Positions 37,401 to 40,437 of a stretch of 64,000 nucleotides of DNA are shown here, one piece after another. The DNA lies in assembly GCF_015706575.1 (NCBI RefSeq), contig NW_024037074.1:24169334-24233333 (forward strand), given 5' to 3'. The position numbers and the translations under genes are program-made. This stretch comes from Patiria miniata. Lineage: Eukaryota > Echinodermata > Asteroidea > Valvatida > Asterinidae. Position 1 is the stretch's first letter, and every line of letters begins with the position of its first letter. The notes under the pieces are model-generated. The model made no database searches and had not been told where the DNA came from. It saw only the letters and a list, made by a program, of their open reading frames with translations.

Positions 37401-40352
37401 GTGTGAAATTTGCATGCAGCGAAGTGACGTAGGAATATTAAGTACAGCATGCTTCAACACGATGTCGATTCAATGGCTGTGGGTTACCAGCGAAAAGCGG
37501 CGACCATCGTACTGCTCAAAGGACCTTGCGGTCGTAAAATTTTACGAGATCTCAGCGGGCGGTCGCTGCGCTGTGGCTATGCACCAGAGATAACGCTAAT
37601 TGGTTGGAATTTCAGCCCGGGAAGTTCGAACTCCTTGGGTCTAGTCCTAGCTCTATGGTACAATTTAGTGTAAGATCCCTTGACTTCAGTCCCGGATCCC
37701 TCGACGACCTTCAACACTCTTCCAGGCCAGGCCTGGTTGGCGGTCCCCATAGCAACCTCTCACAACTCCAGACCAAAACGTGTCCCTAGTGTACTATAAT
37801 TCATCTTGCTAGGGCACTGTGCATTTGTGTGACAGTGTCCAAGTTAACACACATCCATGCTTTTATTTTATACACCTAGACACCCAATTTTGGCAACACC
37901 CCCAATTACGTACACAACCTTCCTTTCATCAAATCTTCCATCAAACCTTCATTTCTTCAAACATTGCTCCAACCCATGAGTCTTCAACCCATAAACAGTT
38001 TTCAATACTGAACTGTGTTCAACTGTAATAAAGGAAGCGTATATGCTGTTCCATGGGACCAAATCTAATTTCTTCATAAATTTAACTGCAAGTCAATAAC
38101 TGTAGTCGGCTATACAGCTAAAATCACTAATTGATGCCAAGAAATGTTTCAAAAATTCCATCGGTTACGTACTATTCATGAAGTGACTTATCCTAGGCTA
38201 GCGAAAGGCATGAAATACTGGAAAAGCAAACTATAAGTCTCTGCACATTTGCAATGGCCACATTAATTAATGCATTATCTAGTTTAATACAATCTACAAA
38301 TGATATAAATTTGTAAATATTGCTCCAGTTCTTACAACAAGTCAGTGATATCATGGAGCAAGGAACTGATAAATCAGTGTGAAACGGGTCAATGATTGGA
38401 CGCAATACACAACAACCGATTGCAAAACTGATAACGCGGTCGCGAAAGTCCATCACCGATCGCAAATGTCCATCACCGATCGCAAAGTCCATCACGGATT
38501 AAATGCCTCTTTGGCATTCTTGTGTCGCCAAAGAGGCATTCAATTGGTGATGGTCTTTTGCGATAGGTGATATTTTGCAATCGGTGATAGACTTTGCAAT
38601 CGGTGATAGACTTTGCAATCGGTGACGGTTCACCGGTCGTTGATCACCGGTCGCAAAAATCCATCACCGATTGCAAAAGTCCTTCACTGATCACGAAAGT
38701 CCATCACCGCTCGTGAATATGCATCACCAGTAAAAGTTGATCGCCATCACAGAAGTCCATCACCGATCGTGAATATGCATCACCGATTGCAAAAGTGCAT
38801 CACCGATTCGATGATCACATTAAATGCCTCTTTGGCGTTCCATAGACAATGGACCATCTTCTGAGATGTCTGCTGTTAGAAAAAGTGAACTACACCATCA
38901 CAGCACAGTTTTGTGCTCAACATTGGTCAACAGCAAATTGAGTACGACATGATAGATAGATCTCAAAGAATACATGTACATTAAATTTTGTGGATTGCAT
39001 TAATTACAGATACTAGCAGAATCCATCAGGCAGAACAACGTGTTGACTTCCCTAAATGTGGAATCCAACTTCATCACCCAAGTTGGTGTCAATTCAATAA
39101 TGCAAGCAATGAGGAAGAATTCTTCTATTACTGAACTCAGGATCGCAAACCAGGTATGAAGAGGTTGCATTCAACTTTTCTTAAATGAAATAAATTCATT
39201 TGTCTAAAGTTAAGTAAATGGTTTCTTTAAAGTTGGTATATACGTGCTTTTTCAAATTTTCAATTTTCTTTTCTGAATGAAATTTAAAGGAATATAATGT
39301 CCTGTAACGAATAGATTTGCTTGTTTGCTTTGCAGGCCTTTGTACAGTTTTAAAAAGTGGTTTTAAATGGCACGCTCCAGTTCAGAAAAAAATTGAGCGA
39401 AATGCTATAAATATATTCATATCTAGTGACGTTTCAGCTCCTGGAACGCCGAGCATAGCTACGTGTAGCCTTTCGCCAAGGCCATCGTGGCTTAACTTGC
39501 CGGCATTAGACAAAACGCCGCTATAACGAACACCGCGGGATCCACATAAATTGTTCGTAATAGCGATCGTTCGGTATAGCGATTTTAAGGTGGCAATGCT
39601 CACTTTTAAATAAAAAGCACTCTTCAGAACTTCGCCCTGCATGCCCTGCATGCATGCCCTGGTATACATGTAGTTACTGAAAGATGACTTTGAACTCATG
39701 CCGACAATTTAATTATGTAATTACACAATTTTTTAGCTTATTACCTATGGCAATAGGTGGCTTTCCCCTTGTATTCCTTGGGGAAATGATAGCCACTTGT
39801 CACTTTCTGTTTATATTCTTCAACAACAATGTTCAGTACATTTTGTACACAAAAATCGGGGGCCGAAGACGATATTCAGTGTAGCCAAATGTTTGGTATA
39901 GCAGTGTAAAGCGACGTGCCACTGTAATTGATTACTTGTCATGGTTCGATTTTTTTTTTTTCGTTCAATGTTGCATTGGAAAGTTCATAACTTATGTAAT
40001 ACTAGAATATTATCAATTCAATTTGAAAATCTATTTTTCAAGGTGCCACACCCAAAAAGCATATATATACCAACTTTAACAAATCTGAGTGGTAAAATGA
40101 AGTTCATCGAAATTTGACCCCCCCCCCCCCCAATTTTCATTTTGACATATGCAGAATTGCCAGATGGGCCAGAAGCTGGAATGTGAAATTGCCAATATCC
40201 TGGAATCTAATTCTACTCTTCTCAAGCTTGGATTTGCTTTTGAGCATGCTGGACCACGGGTACAAGCACATGATGCCATTCTGAGGAATATTGAAACAGG
40301 TGAACAGAGATTAAATGGCTTTCAATCCAACAATAATAAAGCCGTCTTTTAA
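2303..40352 (+). CDS. TMOD-like: Tropomodulin/leiomodin-family gene (3' portion, five exons)
   Basis: Five exons with consensus GT-AG junctions and matching phases translate into the C-terminal half of a tropomodulin. Tropomodulins cap the pointed ends of actin filaments; the leucine-rich-repeat (LRR) domain binds actin. Diagnostic blocks in order are ILGLHGMLNQEQF (entry to the LRR region), NNTDVEESLKLLKSND, LNLNNI, DPVAKILAESI, LNVESNFIT, LRIANQ and a final block with GPRVQAHDAI. All have close counterparts in known tropomodulins, in the same order. Introns are 3.4, 17.5, 15.4 and 1.0 kb. The N-terminal tropomyosin- and actin-binding exons were not found in 1-2302 and probably lie upstream, so the gene is partial here. 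No frameshift or stop interrupts the five exons, so it looks functional. Paralogue assignment (tropomodulin versus leiomodin) is not possible from this half alone. Confidence 0.93.
2397..2951 (+). other. Unrecognised open stretch just after exon A
   Basis: Two overlapping open frames run through this interval. The first continues exon A to 2673. The second (2586-2951) is cysteine-rich, with CTRCKLVGC, CHLCSQENSCGIC and similar pairs, and could be a remnant of a zinc-finger or mobile-element protein. The frames would need a shift near 2590-2670 to join. I do not recognise the family and assign no function. Confidence 0.3.
3013..3072. repeat. 21 bp tandem repeat, three copies
   Basis: The unit CAACAGGGACTCACCACTTTA begins at about 3021, 3042 and 3063, the last copy being partial. 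The rest of the intron from 2952 to 4346 shows no recognisable gene; the minus-strand open frame at 3240-3656 has no family resemblance that I can see. Confidence 0.8.
4347..4858. repeat. Compound microsatellite/minisatellite
   Basis: A (GATT)n tract (4347-4434) passes directly into about 21 copies of the decamer GGATCGATTC (4435-4650). This is followed by GGATTGGATC and GGATT variants (about 4651-4716), copies of ATTTTTTTATTG (about 4717-4800) and T-rich DNA. Because ten bases cycle through all three frames, long repetitive ORFs appear in every + frame; these are not genes. Confidence 0.95.
4860..5818. other. Intron sequence with decayed repeat
   Basis: No gene is seen. Blocks such as GGCCAAAGGTCAAG and a GGTTGTTCTTAGGAT-like segment (about 5140-5370), ending in the GGTGTTATGTCATGGGAAC block (5650-5760), resemble a diverged relative of the element carrying the tandem array at 54.8-56.1 kb. 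Confidence 0.45.
5819..5949 (+). CDS. TMOD-like: Tropomodulin exon B
   Basis: A pyrimidine-rich acceptor (TTCTTTTCAG) precedes the exon and a perfect GTAAGT donor follows at 5950. The two leading bases complete the phase-1 glycine codon of the previous exon. The exon encodes the NNTDVEESLKLLKSND block and LNLNNI, the first LRR beta-strand region of tropomodulins, and ends in phase 0. Confidence 0.92.
6420..6790 (+). repeat. tRNA-derived SINE sequence, full head plus inverted half copy
   Basis: At about 6639-6711 a cloverleaf-like sequence has a 7 bp acceptor stem (GGCTGGA with TCCAGTC), a D arm (GCTC...GAGC), an anticodon arm with loop ACGGTAA and a T arm with GGTTCAAACC. The loop has C where the invariant U33 should be, and the anticodon stem has a mismatch, so this is not a good functional tRNA. 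A tail with TTTCTTTGTTCGACCTTAAAAT follows. The same 3' half occurs inverted at about 6420-6484. Paired head-and-tail copies favour a SINE. Confidence 0.65.
7098..9074. mobile_element. ~2 kb non-autonomous DNA element with repeated 14-mer
   Basis: The ends are inverted: TGGGCAATTCCAC at 7098-7110 and its complement at 9062-9074, flanked by TATA on both sides. Inside, the 14-mer GGTAACGGAAGGAC occurs in + orientation at 7111, 7290, 7489, 7503, 8533 and 8699, and inverted at 8500 and 8514. Several copies are paired head to tail. No transposase ORF is present. Clustered oriented motifs near the termini are typical of subterminal transposase-binding sites, so a non-autonomous DNA transposon is inferred. 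I cannot assign a superfamily. Confidence 0.75.
9100..9680. repeat. Degenerate tandem repeat rich in TGACGTCA and CACGTG
   Basis: Repeated blocks contain CACGTGATGACGTCATGATGACG variants, a segment like TACCAAGTTTCAACCCAATCGGAC and AGTTCTGGAGATA. A related inverted copy lies at about 20450-20560 and a distant relative at about 46700-46800. The TGACGTCA and CACGTG cores match CRE and E-box palindromes, but they come with the repeat and are not shown to be regulatory. Confidence 0.6.
9681..10827. other. Intron sequence without recognised gene
   Basis: Short ORFs only. Two diverged, mutually inverted stretches with GGAAAACGGAATTT-like sequence near 9915 and 10670-10750 suggest an old inverted-repeat element, but its ends are unclear. 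Confidence 0.35.
10828..10974 (-). repeat. DIRS left inverted terminal repeat
   Basis: On the minus strand this matches 17250-17420 over blocks including GCCTTTGTGT, GGGCCTTATGAGG, GGCGCCTTTTTATTCA, TATGCAAATG and GGTAAACAGAGG. Its outer edge, ending TTCTGTAATGGAATTC, is also present in the internal complementary region at about 17079-17126. Confidence 0.85.
11041..11430 (+). pseudogene. DIRS gag-like remnant
   Basis: An ATG at 11041 begins MANVAKMKKKSSSSS, a basic, serine-rich start. A shifted frame continues with serine-rich and proline-rich stretches to about 11430. The position just inside the left terminal repeat and the composition fit the first ORF of DIRS elements. At least one frameshift and stops are present. 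The assignment is mainly positional. Confidence 0.5.
11431..12780. other. Insertion-derived sequence between DIRS gag and RT
   Basis: This 1.3 kb stretch has no recognised ORF and separates DIRS gag from RT. It probably contains later insertions. The only diagnostic piece is a minus-strand Penelope-type 3' motif at 12552-12615. Confidence 0.45.
12552..12615 (-). ncRNA. Hammerhead-ribozyme-like motif of a Penelope-like element
   Basis: On the minus strand, CTGAAGA (complement of 12609-12615) is followed by a perfect 7 bp stem (CGGTCAG with CTGACCG) closing the loop AGCATA, then GAACGTC. This resembles a hammerhead core (CUGANGA, stem II, GAAA), a motif known in Penelope-like retroelements. 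One A of the GAAA box is missing, so activity is doubtful. A self-complementary 16-mer (GGTTCTTTTCAGAACC) follows at 12552-12567. It is shared with the Penelope-like copy near 19865. Confidence 0.6.
12781..14665 (+). pseudogene. DIRS reverse transcriptase / RNase H remnant
   Basis: Scattered frames encode DIRS-type RT/RH. Near 13540-13680 a block resembling PLGF...FTRIATVV and LDD(stop)L corresponds to the YLDDWL catalytic box, with a stop in place of tryptophan. At 14430-14620 the phrase ALSRGRITAAEWCLHPSV and DLFASHLNNQL match the end of the DIRS RNase H region. Several frame changes and stops separate the blocks, so the gene is dead. The LINE at 14683 interrupts immediately downstream. Confidence 0.75.
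14683..15790 (+). mobile_element. 5'-truncated Jockey-like LINE inserted in the DIRS element
   Basis: The insert begins just upstream of an RT catalytic YVDD (codons 14715-14726). It continues with a YLGVILDR-type block near 14940, ARNNLVRRLAGTNWGA (about 15012-15060), AECCAPVW and a C-terminal cysteine cluster (CRMGLIASPACECGAAF near 15600) typical of Jockey-clade non-LTR elements. Frameshifts and stops occur throughout. ACATAC near 14677 and again near 15785 may be a target-site duplication. The 42.5-45.0 kb LINE belongs to the same family, judged by shared LGV.LDRTL and LAGT.WGA blocks. Confidence 0.8.
15800..16880 (+). pseudogene. DIRS tyrosine recombinase remnant
   Basis: Past the LINE the DIRS reading resumes with IAPFWPRQPWF (about 15850-15885) and a DPATLHL block, the usual linker before the recombinase. 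Further on come TGLQISTIMGYRSAI (about 16164-16206) and VSFSEIRKAACWKNP near 16695-16740. The last matches the C-terminal helix region of DIRS tyrosine recombinases, which normally precedes the nucleophile tyrosine. Frames change several times; not functional. Confidence 0.7.
16917..17012 (+). repeat. LINE/SINE 3' tail with (TTA)n
   Basis: The sequence contains GGGCGCTATATAAATGTTAA followed by (TTA)n, the characteristic 3' terminus of CR1/L2-like LINEs and their dependent SINEs. It lies between the DIRS recombinase and the internal complementary region, so it is a separate insertion. Confidence 0.6.
17075..17178 (+). repeat. DIRS internal complementary region
   Basis: The first half (to about 17126) repeats the outer edge of the left terminal repeat, including GGTAAACAGAGG and TTCTGTAATGGAATTC. 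The second half, including AGTAAGAAAACACTC and TGTTTACC, is the complement of the outer edge of the right terminal repeat near 17370-17420. DIRS replication models require this junction of both ends. Confidence 0.8.
17250..17420 (+). repeat. DIRS right inverted terminal repeat
   Basis: This is the inverted counterpart of 10828-10974, extended by about 45 bases ending near GGATTTGAGGAA. The extension is also represented in the internal complementary region. Confidence 0.82.
17421..18299. other. Intron sequence without recognised gene
   Basis: Only short ORFs. Contains a short direct repeat (TATACGACCCAATATAAAT-like, about 17918-17965) and inverted ACGTACGTATG at about 18138 and 18169. It may include the decayed 5' part of the Penelope-like element. 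Confidence 0.35.
18300..19880 (+). mobile_element. Penelope-like retroelement relic
   Basis: The relic opens with ADKGNATVLMDKAEYDRK (about 18378-18430), the N-terminal RT block of Penelope-like elements. PRFFGQPKIHKKDIPLRPIV (18541-18600), the palm phrase VSFDVVSLFTSIP (18753-18790) and a FRWQDKF block follow. The middle of RT, including the catalytic YADD-type box, is absent, so there is an internal deletion near 18940. After the deletion, CGKCISARLAGTSPPDSMSTKP-like residues correspond to the GIY-YIG endonuclease, and KWSQAELL...WYPRRIREAIEI to the C-terminus (to 19500). Frame changes are present. The 3' region carries a hammerhead-like motif. Confidence 0.85.
19821..19880 (+). ncRNA. Hammerhead-ribozyme-like motif of the Penelope-like element
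   Basis: CTGACGA (19821-19827) is followed by a stem (GGGCAG with CTGTTT, three G-U pairs) closing the loop AGCATA, then GAAAC (19847-19851). This is the CUGANGA / stem II / GAAA layout of hammerhead ribozymes. The stem II loop is identical to that of the inverted motif at 12579-12615. The self-complementary GGTTCTTTTCAGAACC at 19865-19880 is also shared. Self-cleavage cannot be judged by reading alone. Confidence 0.6.
19881..21380. other. Intron sequence with decayed repeats
   Basis: No gene recognised. About 20450-20560 is an inverted copy of the repeat family at 9350-9430. A C homopolymer occupies about 20693-20713. A short inverted repeat TCCAACGCTGGTTGG/CCGACCAGCGTTGGA lies at about 21107-21136. 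Confidence 0.4.
21385..21749. repeat. ~150 bp tandem repeat, interrupted by the hAT-like element
   Basis: Units share GGGGGTTGC, GGCAAGTTGGGATTGGTT, a GGTCAAGGTCAC block and GTGAGTTAAAG...GGTTTCC.GATGATAACTTGAG. About two and a half units lie here, and the next unit resumes at 22845. Confidence 0.7.
21750..22836. mobile_element. hAT-like non-autonomous element with 8 bp target duplication
   Basis: The insert is flanked by an exact 8 bp repeat CCATGTTG (21742-21749 and 22837-22844), and removing it restores the tandem repeat it interrupts. Ends are inverted: CAGGGTTGG at 21750 and CCAACCCTG at 22828-22836. Both termini contain dense ATTTAAAT palindromes. An 8 bp duplication and a CAGGG start are typical of hAT transposons. 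There is no transposase ORF, so it is non-autonomous. Confidence 0.85.
22845..23498. other. Intron sequence before exon C
   Basis: The remainder of the interrupted tandem unit (22845-22885) is followed by unannotated sequence with a short direct repeat (CACATGTTCTGGGTG at about 23073 and 23089). No gene is recognised. Confidence 0.4.
23499..23606 (+). CDS. TMOD-like: Tropomodulin exon C
   Basis: This is a 108-base phase 0-0 exon of 36 codons between AG at 23497-23498 and a GTAAGT donor at 23607. It starts NMSIEQMKNICSAL and ends TRLTDPVAK, corresponding to the second LRR. The TRxxDPVA motif is a family signature. Confidence 0.92.
23607..25239. other. Intron sequence without recognised gene
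   Basis: Short ORFs only. The ORF at 25089-25316 runs into the repeat beginning near 25250 and has no family resemblance I can identify. Confidence 0.4.
25240..25840 (+). repeat. ~600 bp repeat with GATCGGTGATGGACTTT tandem core (copy 1)
   Basis: The left edge contains CGCCAAAGAGGCATTTAATG. The core is a degenerate array of GATCGGTGATGGACTTTTGC-like units with GATGCATATTCACGA variants (25280-25640). The right part contains CTCCATGATATCAC and TTAATGCATTAATGTGGCC. An inverted copy lies at 38225-38845. Long minus-strand ORFs here follow the repeat and are not credible genes. Confidence 0.8.
25841..26678. other. Intron sequence without recognised gene
   Basis: Contains homopolymer runs near 25958 and 26320 and short ORFs only. 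Confidence 0.4.
26679..26878. repeat. 200 bp perfect palindrome (99 bp arms, 2 nt loop)
   Basis: The arm 26679-26777 is, by direct reading, exactly complementary to 26780-26878 with AG at the centre (26778-26779). Identity stops abruptly at both ends. It encodes nothing obvious. Such long perfect hairpins are unstable, so it may be a recent insertion, an inverted duplication, or a fold-back error in library or assembly. Confidence 0.9.
26879..27334. other. Possible small inverted-repeat element and spacer
   Basis: GTTGGGCAA near 26879 and TTGCCCAAC at 27038-27046 are inverted. They enclose a smaller hairpin (TTGATAAATCGACCA / TGGTCGAATTATCAA, 26999-27032). This may be a ~170 bp MITE. The rest to 27334 is AT-rich with no gene. 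Confidence 0.4.
27335..27341. repeat. Left target-site duplication GTACAAT
   Basis: Seven bases identical to 37658-37664 immediately outside the opposite end of the P-like element. An 8 bp version would have one mismatch. Confidence 0.8.
27342..27373 (+). repeat. P-like element left terminal inverted repeat
   Basis: It starts CATAGAGCTAGGA, continues CCCAAGG and ends in the perfect palindrome GGAGTTCGAACTCC. It pairs with 37621-37657. Confidence 0.88.
27547..27874 (+). CDS. Companion gene exon 1 (PHD finger)
   Basis: Encodes the acidic N-terminus and the whole PHD finger, ending PSASG at a GTGAAA donor (27875). Without splicing, the frame ends four codons later at a TGA. All eight zinc ligands are present. 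Confidence 0.75.
27547..30235 (+). CDS. PHD-finger companion protein of the P-like element, three exons
   Basis: The start is ATG 27547 in a good context (CAACATGGCGG). Exons are 27547-27874, 28432-28539 and 28833-30235, with phase-1 junctions at both introns (GGTGAAA and GGTAAGT donors). Residues 14-50 are very acidic. Residues 53-104 form a C4HC3 PHD finger (C53, C55, C68, C73, H79, C82, C101, C104), a fold that often reads histone H3 tails. Exon 2 is basic near its end. Exon 3 encodes an unfamiliar region that includes LRYVAGYI and NRGGLFNVSDKV, phrases like those in C-terminal tails of several eukaryotic DNA transposases, and ends with a lysine-rich tail. Exon 3 carries a 348 bp in-frame duplication. 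A possible GTAAGT at the stop codon could allow further splicing. Function is inferred only; a cofactor of the neighbouring transposase is likely from position. Confidence 0.75.
28058..28225. mobile_element. Degenerate MITE copy in companion-gene intron 1
   Basis: Matches the interior and right end (GAAGTGGCCTCAAGTTGCAACATT) of the MITE at 45979-46160. The left inverted end is partly deleted. Confidence 0.7.
28432..28539 (+). CDS. Companion gene exon 2
   Basis: Acceptor TTTTACAG at 28424-28431 and donor GTAAGT at 28540. Encodes MAARSSCQQGVVEDTC, then a lysine-rich stretch. Phase 1 at both ends fits exons 1 and 3. Confidence 0.7.
28833..30235 (+). CDS. Companion gene exon 3 (transposase-tail-like region)
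   Basis: Acceptor TTTTTTGCAG ends at 28832 and the two leading bases complete an alanine codon. The exon stays open for about 467 codons to TAA at 30233-30235 even though it contains the A-B-A' duplication. LRYVAGYI lies near 29707-29730 and NRGGLFNVS near 29875-29901. Confidence 0.75.
28928..29436 (+). repeat. In-frame duplication: segment A, copy of exon 1 part, segment A again
   Basis: Segment A (28928-29065) recurs at 29276-29413. Between them, 29066-29275 is a 210 bp copy of 27553-27762 from exon 1, cut off inside the PHD finger. Junctions use a 23 bp shared sequence (GCGATAACTCC...TTACGC, also at 29414-29436) and a 2 bp overlap. The net insertion of 348 bp keeps the frame. Copies look identical. 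Confidence 0.9.
30240..31631. other. P-like element interior between convergent genes
   Basis: No ORF of note. TACATGTA low-complexity tracts (about 30278, 30610, 30755), homopurine/homopyrimidine runs near 31000, and a lone copy of the element's terminal motif, CCATAGAGCTAGGA, at 30324-30337. Confidence 0.5.
31632..31925 (-). CDS. Transposase exon 5 (catalytic Glu, C-terminus; frameshifted)
   Basis: The acceptor TTTTCAG precedes 31925. The spliced frame reads IRSFVDLGKTLLTEPG, then reaches a stop at 31857-31855. The conserved block EYLLTEKFSQEPLEEYF continues in the next frame from about 31880, to a stop at 31634-31632. A one-base gain or two-base loss between them is inferred. Confidence 0.8.
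32234..32366 (-). CDS. Transposase exon 4
   Basis: Begins LLQEDFLGFLDEWK after TCTTCAG and ends with ETLQGIRIT plus one base at a GTAAGT donor (32233). The TxQGLxIT-type phrase is conserved in the family. Confidence 0.8.
32592..32780 (-). CDS. Transposase exon 3
   Basis: 63 codons, phase 0-0, acceptor CAG ending at 32781 and donor GTAAAA at 32591. Starts VLSSTVANAF, continuing the AAQ block as in related transposases, and ends NDWRFK. Confidence 0.85.
32999..33160 (-). CDS. Transposase exon 2
   Basis: 54 codons, phase 0-0, from AG at 33162-33161 to a GTATTT donor at 32998. Encodes FRKQDIKWSHLVDLY through RMRVYMAAQ, matching the W-x-H-x-x-x-LY and AAQ blocks of THAP9/P-like transposases. Confidence 0.85.
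33412..35243 (-). CDS. Transposase exon 1 (DNA-binding and catalytic core)
   Basis: Runs from ATG 35243 to a GTGAGT donor whose first base is 33411. Contains the ZAD-like finger, coiled coil, DEMK, DGASPNRK and DVPHLLK blocks. After the frameshift at 33468-33471 the shifted frame reads TTRNNWENSG and NKTRNLH and ends in phase 0, as exon 2 requires. A 5' UTR exon farther upstream is possible (GTAAGT near 35360 and an AG just before 35270). Confidence 0.82.
35284..36370. other. P-like element right arm, non-coding
   Basis: No ORF of note. This is the region where a 5' leader intron of the transposase gene would lie. Confidence 0.4.
36371..36576. mobile_element. MITE copy inside the P-like element
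   Basis: Starts AATGTTGCAACCTGACGCC and ends GGAAGTGGCATCAGGTTGCAAACATT. Same family as 45979-46160, with small indels and an A-run. Confidence 0.8.
37530..37603 (-). promoter_or_regulatory. Inverted promoter-like motifs near the right end of the P-like element
   Basis: The complements of TTTTACGACC (37530-37539) and CCAATTAGCG (37594-37603) occur here. The same two 10-mers are near the left end, at 27431-27440 and 27453-27462. They lie within about 130 bp of each terminus, pointing inward toward each gene. Their order differs between the ends. A promoter or transposase-binding role is inferred. Confidence 0.4.
37621..37657 (-). repeat. P-like element right terminal inverted repeat
   Basis: Complement begins CATAGAGCTAGGA, then has a 5 nt insertion relative to the left end, then CCCAAGGAGTTCGAACTTC. 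GTACAAT follows directly at 37658-37664. Confidence 0.88.
37658..37664. repeat. Right target-site duplication GTACAAT
   Basis: Identical to 27335-27341. Confidence 0.8.
37665..38224. other. Intron sequence without recognised gene
   Basis: Short ORFs only; no RNA or mobile element recognised. Confidence 0.4.
38225..38845 (-). repeat. ~600 bp repeat with GATCGGTGATGGACTTT core (copy 2, inverted)
   Basis: Inverted relative to 25240-25840. It contains the complement of the same left edge (TAAATGCCTCTTTGGCG at 38820-38836), the tandem core (about 38440-38810) and the right part (about 38245-38360). An internal inverted repeat AATGCCTCTTTGG / CCAAAGAGGCATT lies at 38501-38541. Confidence 0.8.
39010..39153 (+). 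CDS. TMOD-like: Tropomodulin exon D
   Basis: This is a 144-base phase 0-0 exon of 48 codons, with acceptor AG at 39008-39009 and donor GTATGA at 39154. It encodes ILAESIRQNN, LNVESNFIT and ITELRIANQ. The residues continue exon C without a gap against tropomodulins, which supports splicing across the 15.4 kb intron. Confidence 0.93.
39154..40154. other. Last tropomodulin intron in the window
   Basis: Contains a CGCTATAACGAACACCGCGG-type repeat fragment (about 39518-39590) and a TGCATGCCC run near 39640. No gene. Confidence 0.45.
40155..40352 (+). CDS. TMOD-like: Tropomodulin exon E, probably terminal
   Basis: Acceptor AG lies at 40153-40154. The exon reads NCQMGQKLECEIA, then LLKLGFAFEHAGPR and AHDAILRNIET, matching the last LRR and C-terminal helix of tropomodulins. 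If translation continues, the protein ends GFQSNNNKAVF at a TAA (40350-40352). A plausible alternative donor, G|GTGAAC at 40299/40300, would remove this tail and lead to a further exon that I could not identify. The 3' boundary is therefore uncertain although the exon itself is secure. Confidence 0.88.
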   Translation, partial: NCQMGQKLECEIANILESNSTLLKLGFAFEHAGPRVQAHDAILRNIETGEQRLNGFQSNNNKAVF

Positions 40353-40366
40353 TGTAACCTCTGCAA

Positions 40367-40437
40367 AACGTCCTTGTGTTTCACCCTACATATAACTGTA
40401 AACGTCCTTGTGTTTCACCCTACATATAACTGTAAAC
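40367..40437. repeat. 34 bp tandem duplication
   Basis: Two copies of a unit beginning AACGTCCTTGTGTTTCACCC, directly downstream of the last tropomodulin exon. Confidence 0.9.

Larger units (their letters stand above)
27342..37657. mobile_element. 10.3 kb P-element-like DNA transposon with companion PHD gene
   Basis: The termini are inverted repeats starting CATAGAGCTAGGA (27342-27373 and complement of 37621-37657). The right one carries a 5 nt insertion. An exact GTACAAT repeat flanks both ends (27335-27341, 37658-37664). P-superfamily elements start CA and make 7-8 bp duplications. The right half encodes a P-like transposase on the minus strand (35243 to 31632). The left half encodes a three-exon PHD-finger protein on the plus strand (27547 to 30235). 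The two genes read inward from the two ends and converge. Copies of a small MITE have inserted at about 28058-28225 and 36371-36576. The element sits within the 15.4 kb tropomodulin intron, which it enlarges by two thirds. Confidence 0.88.
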
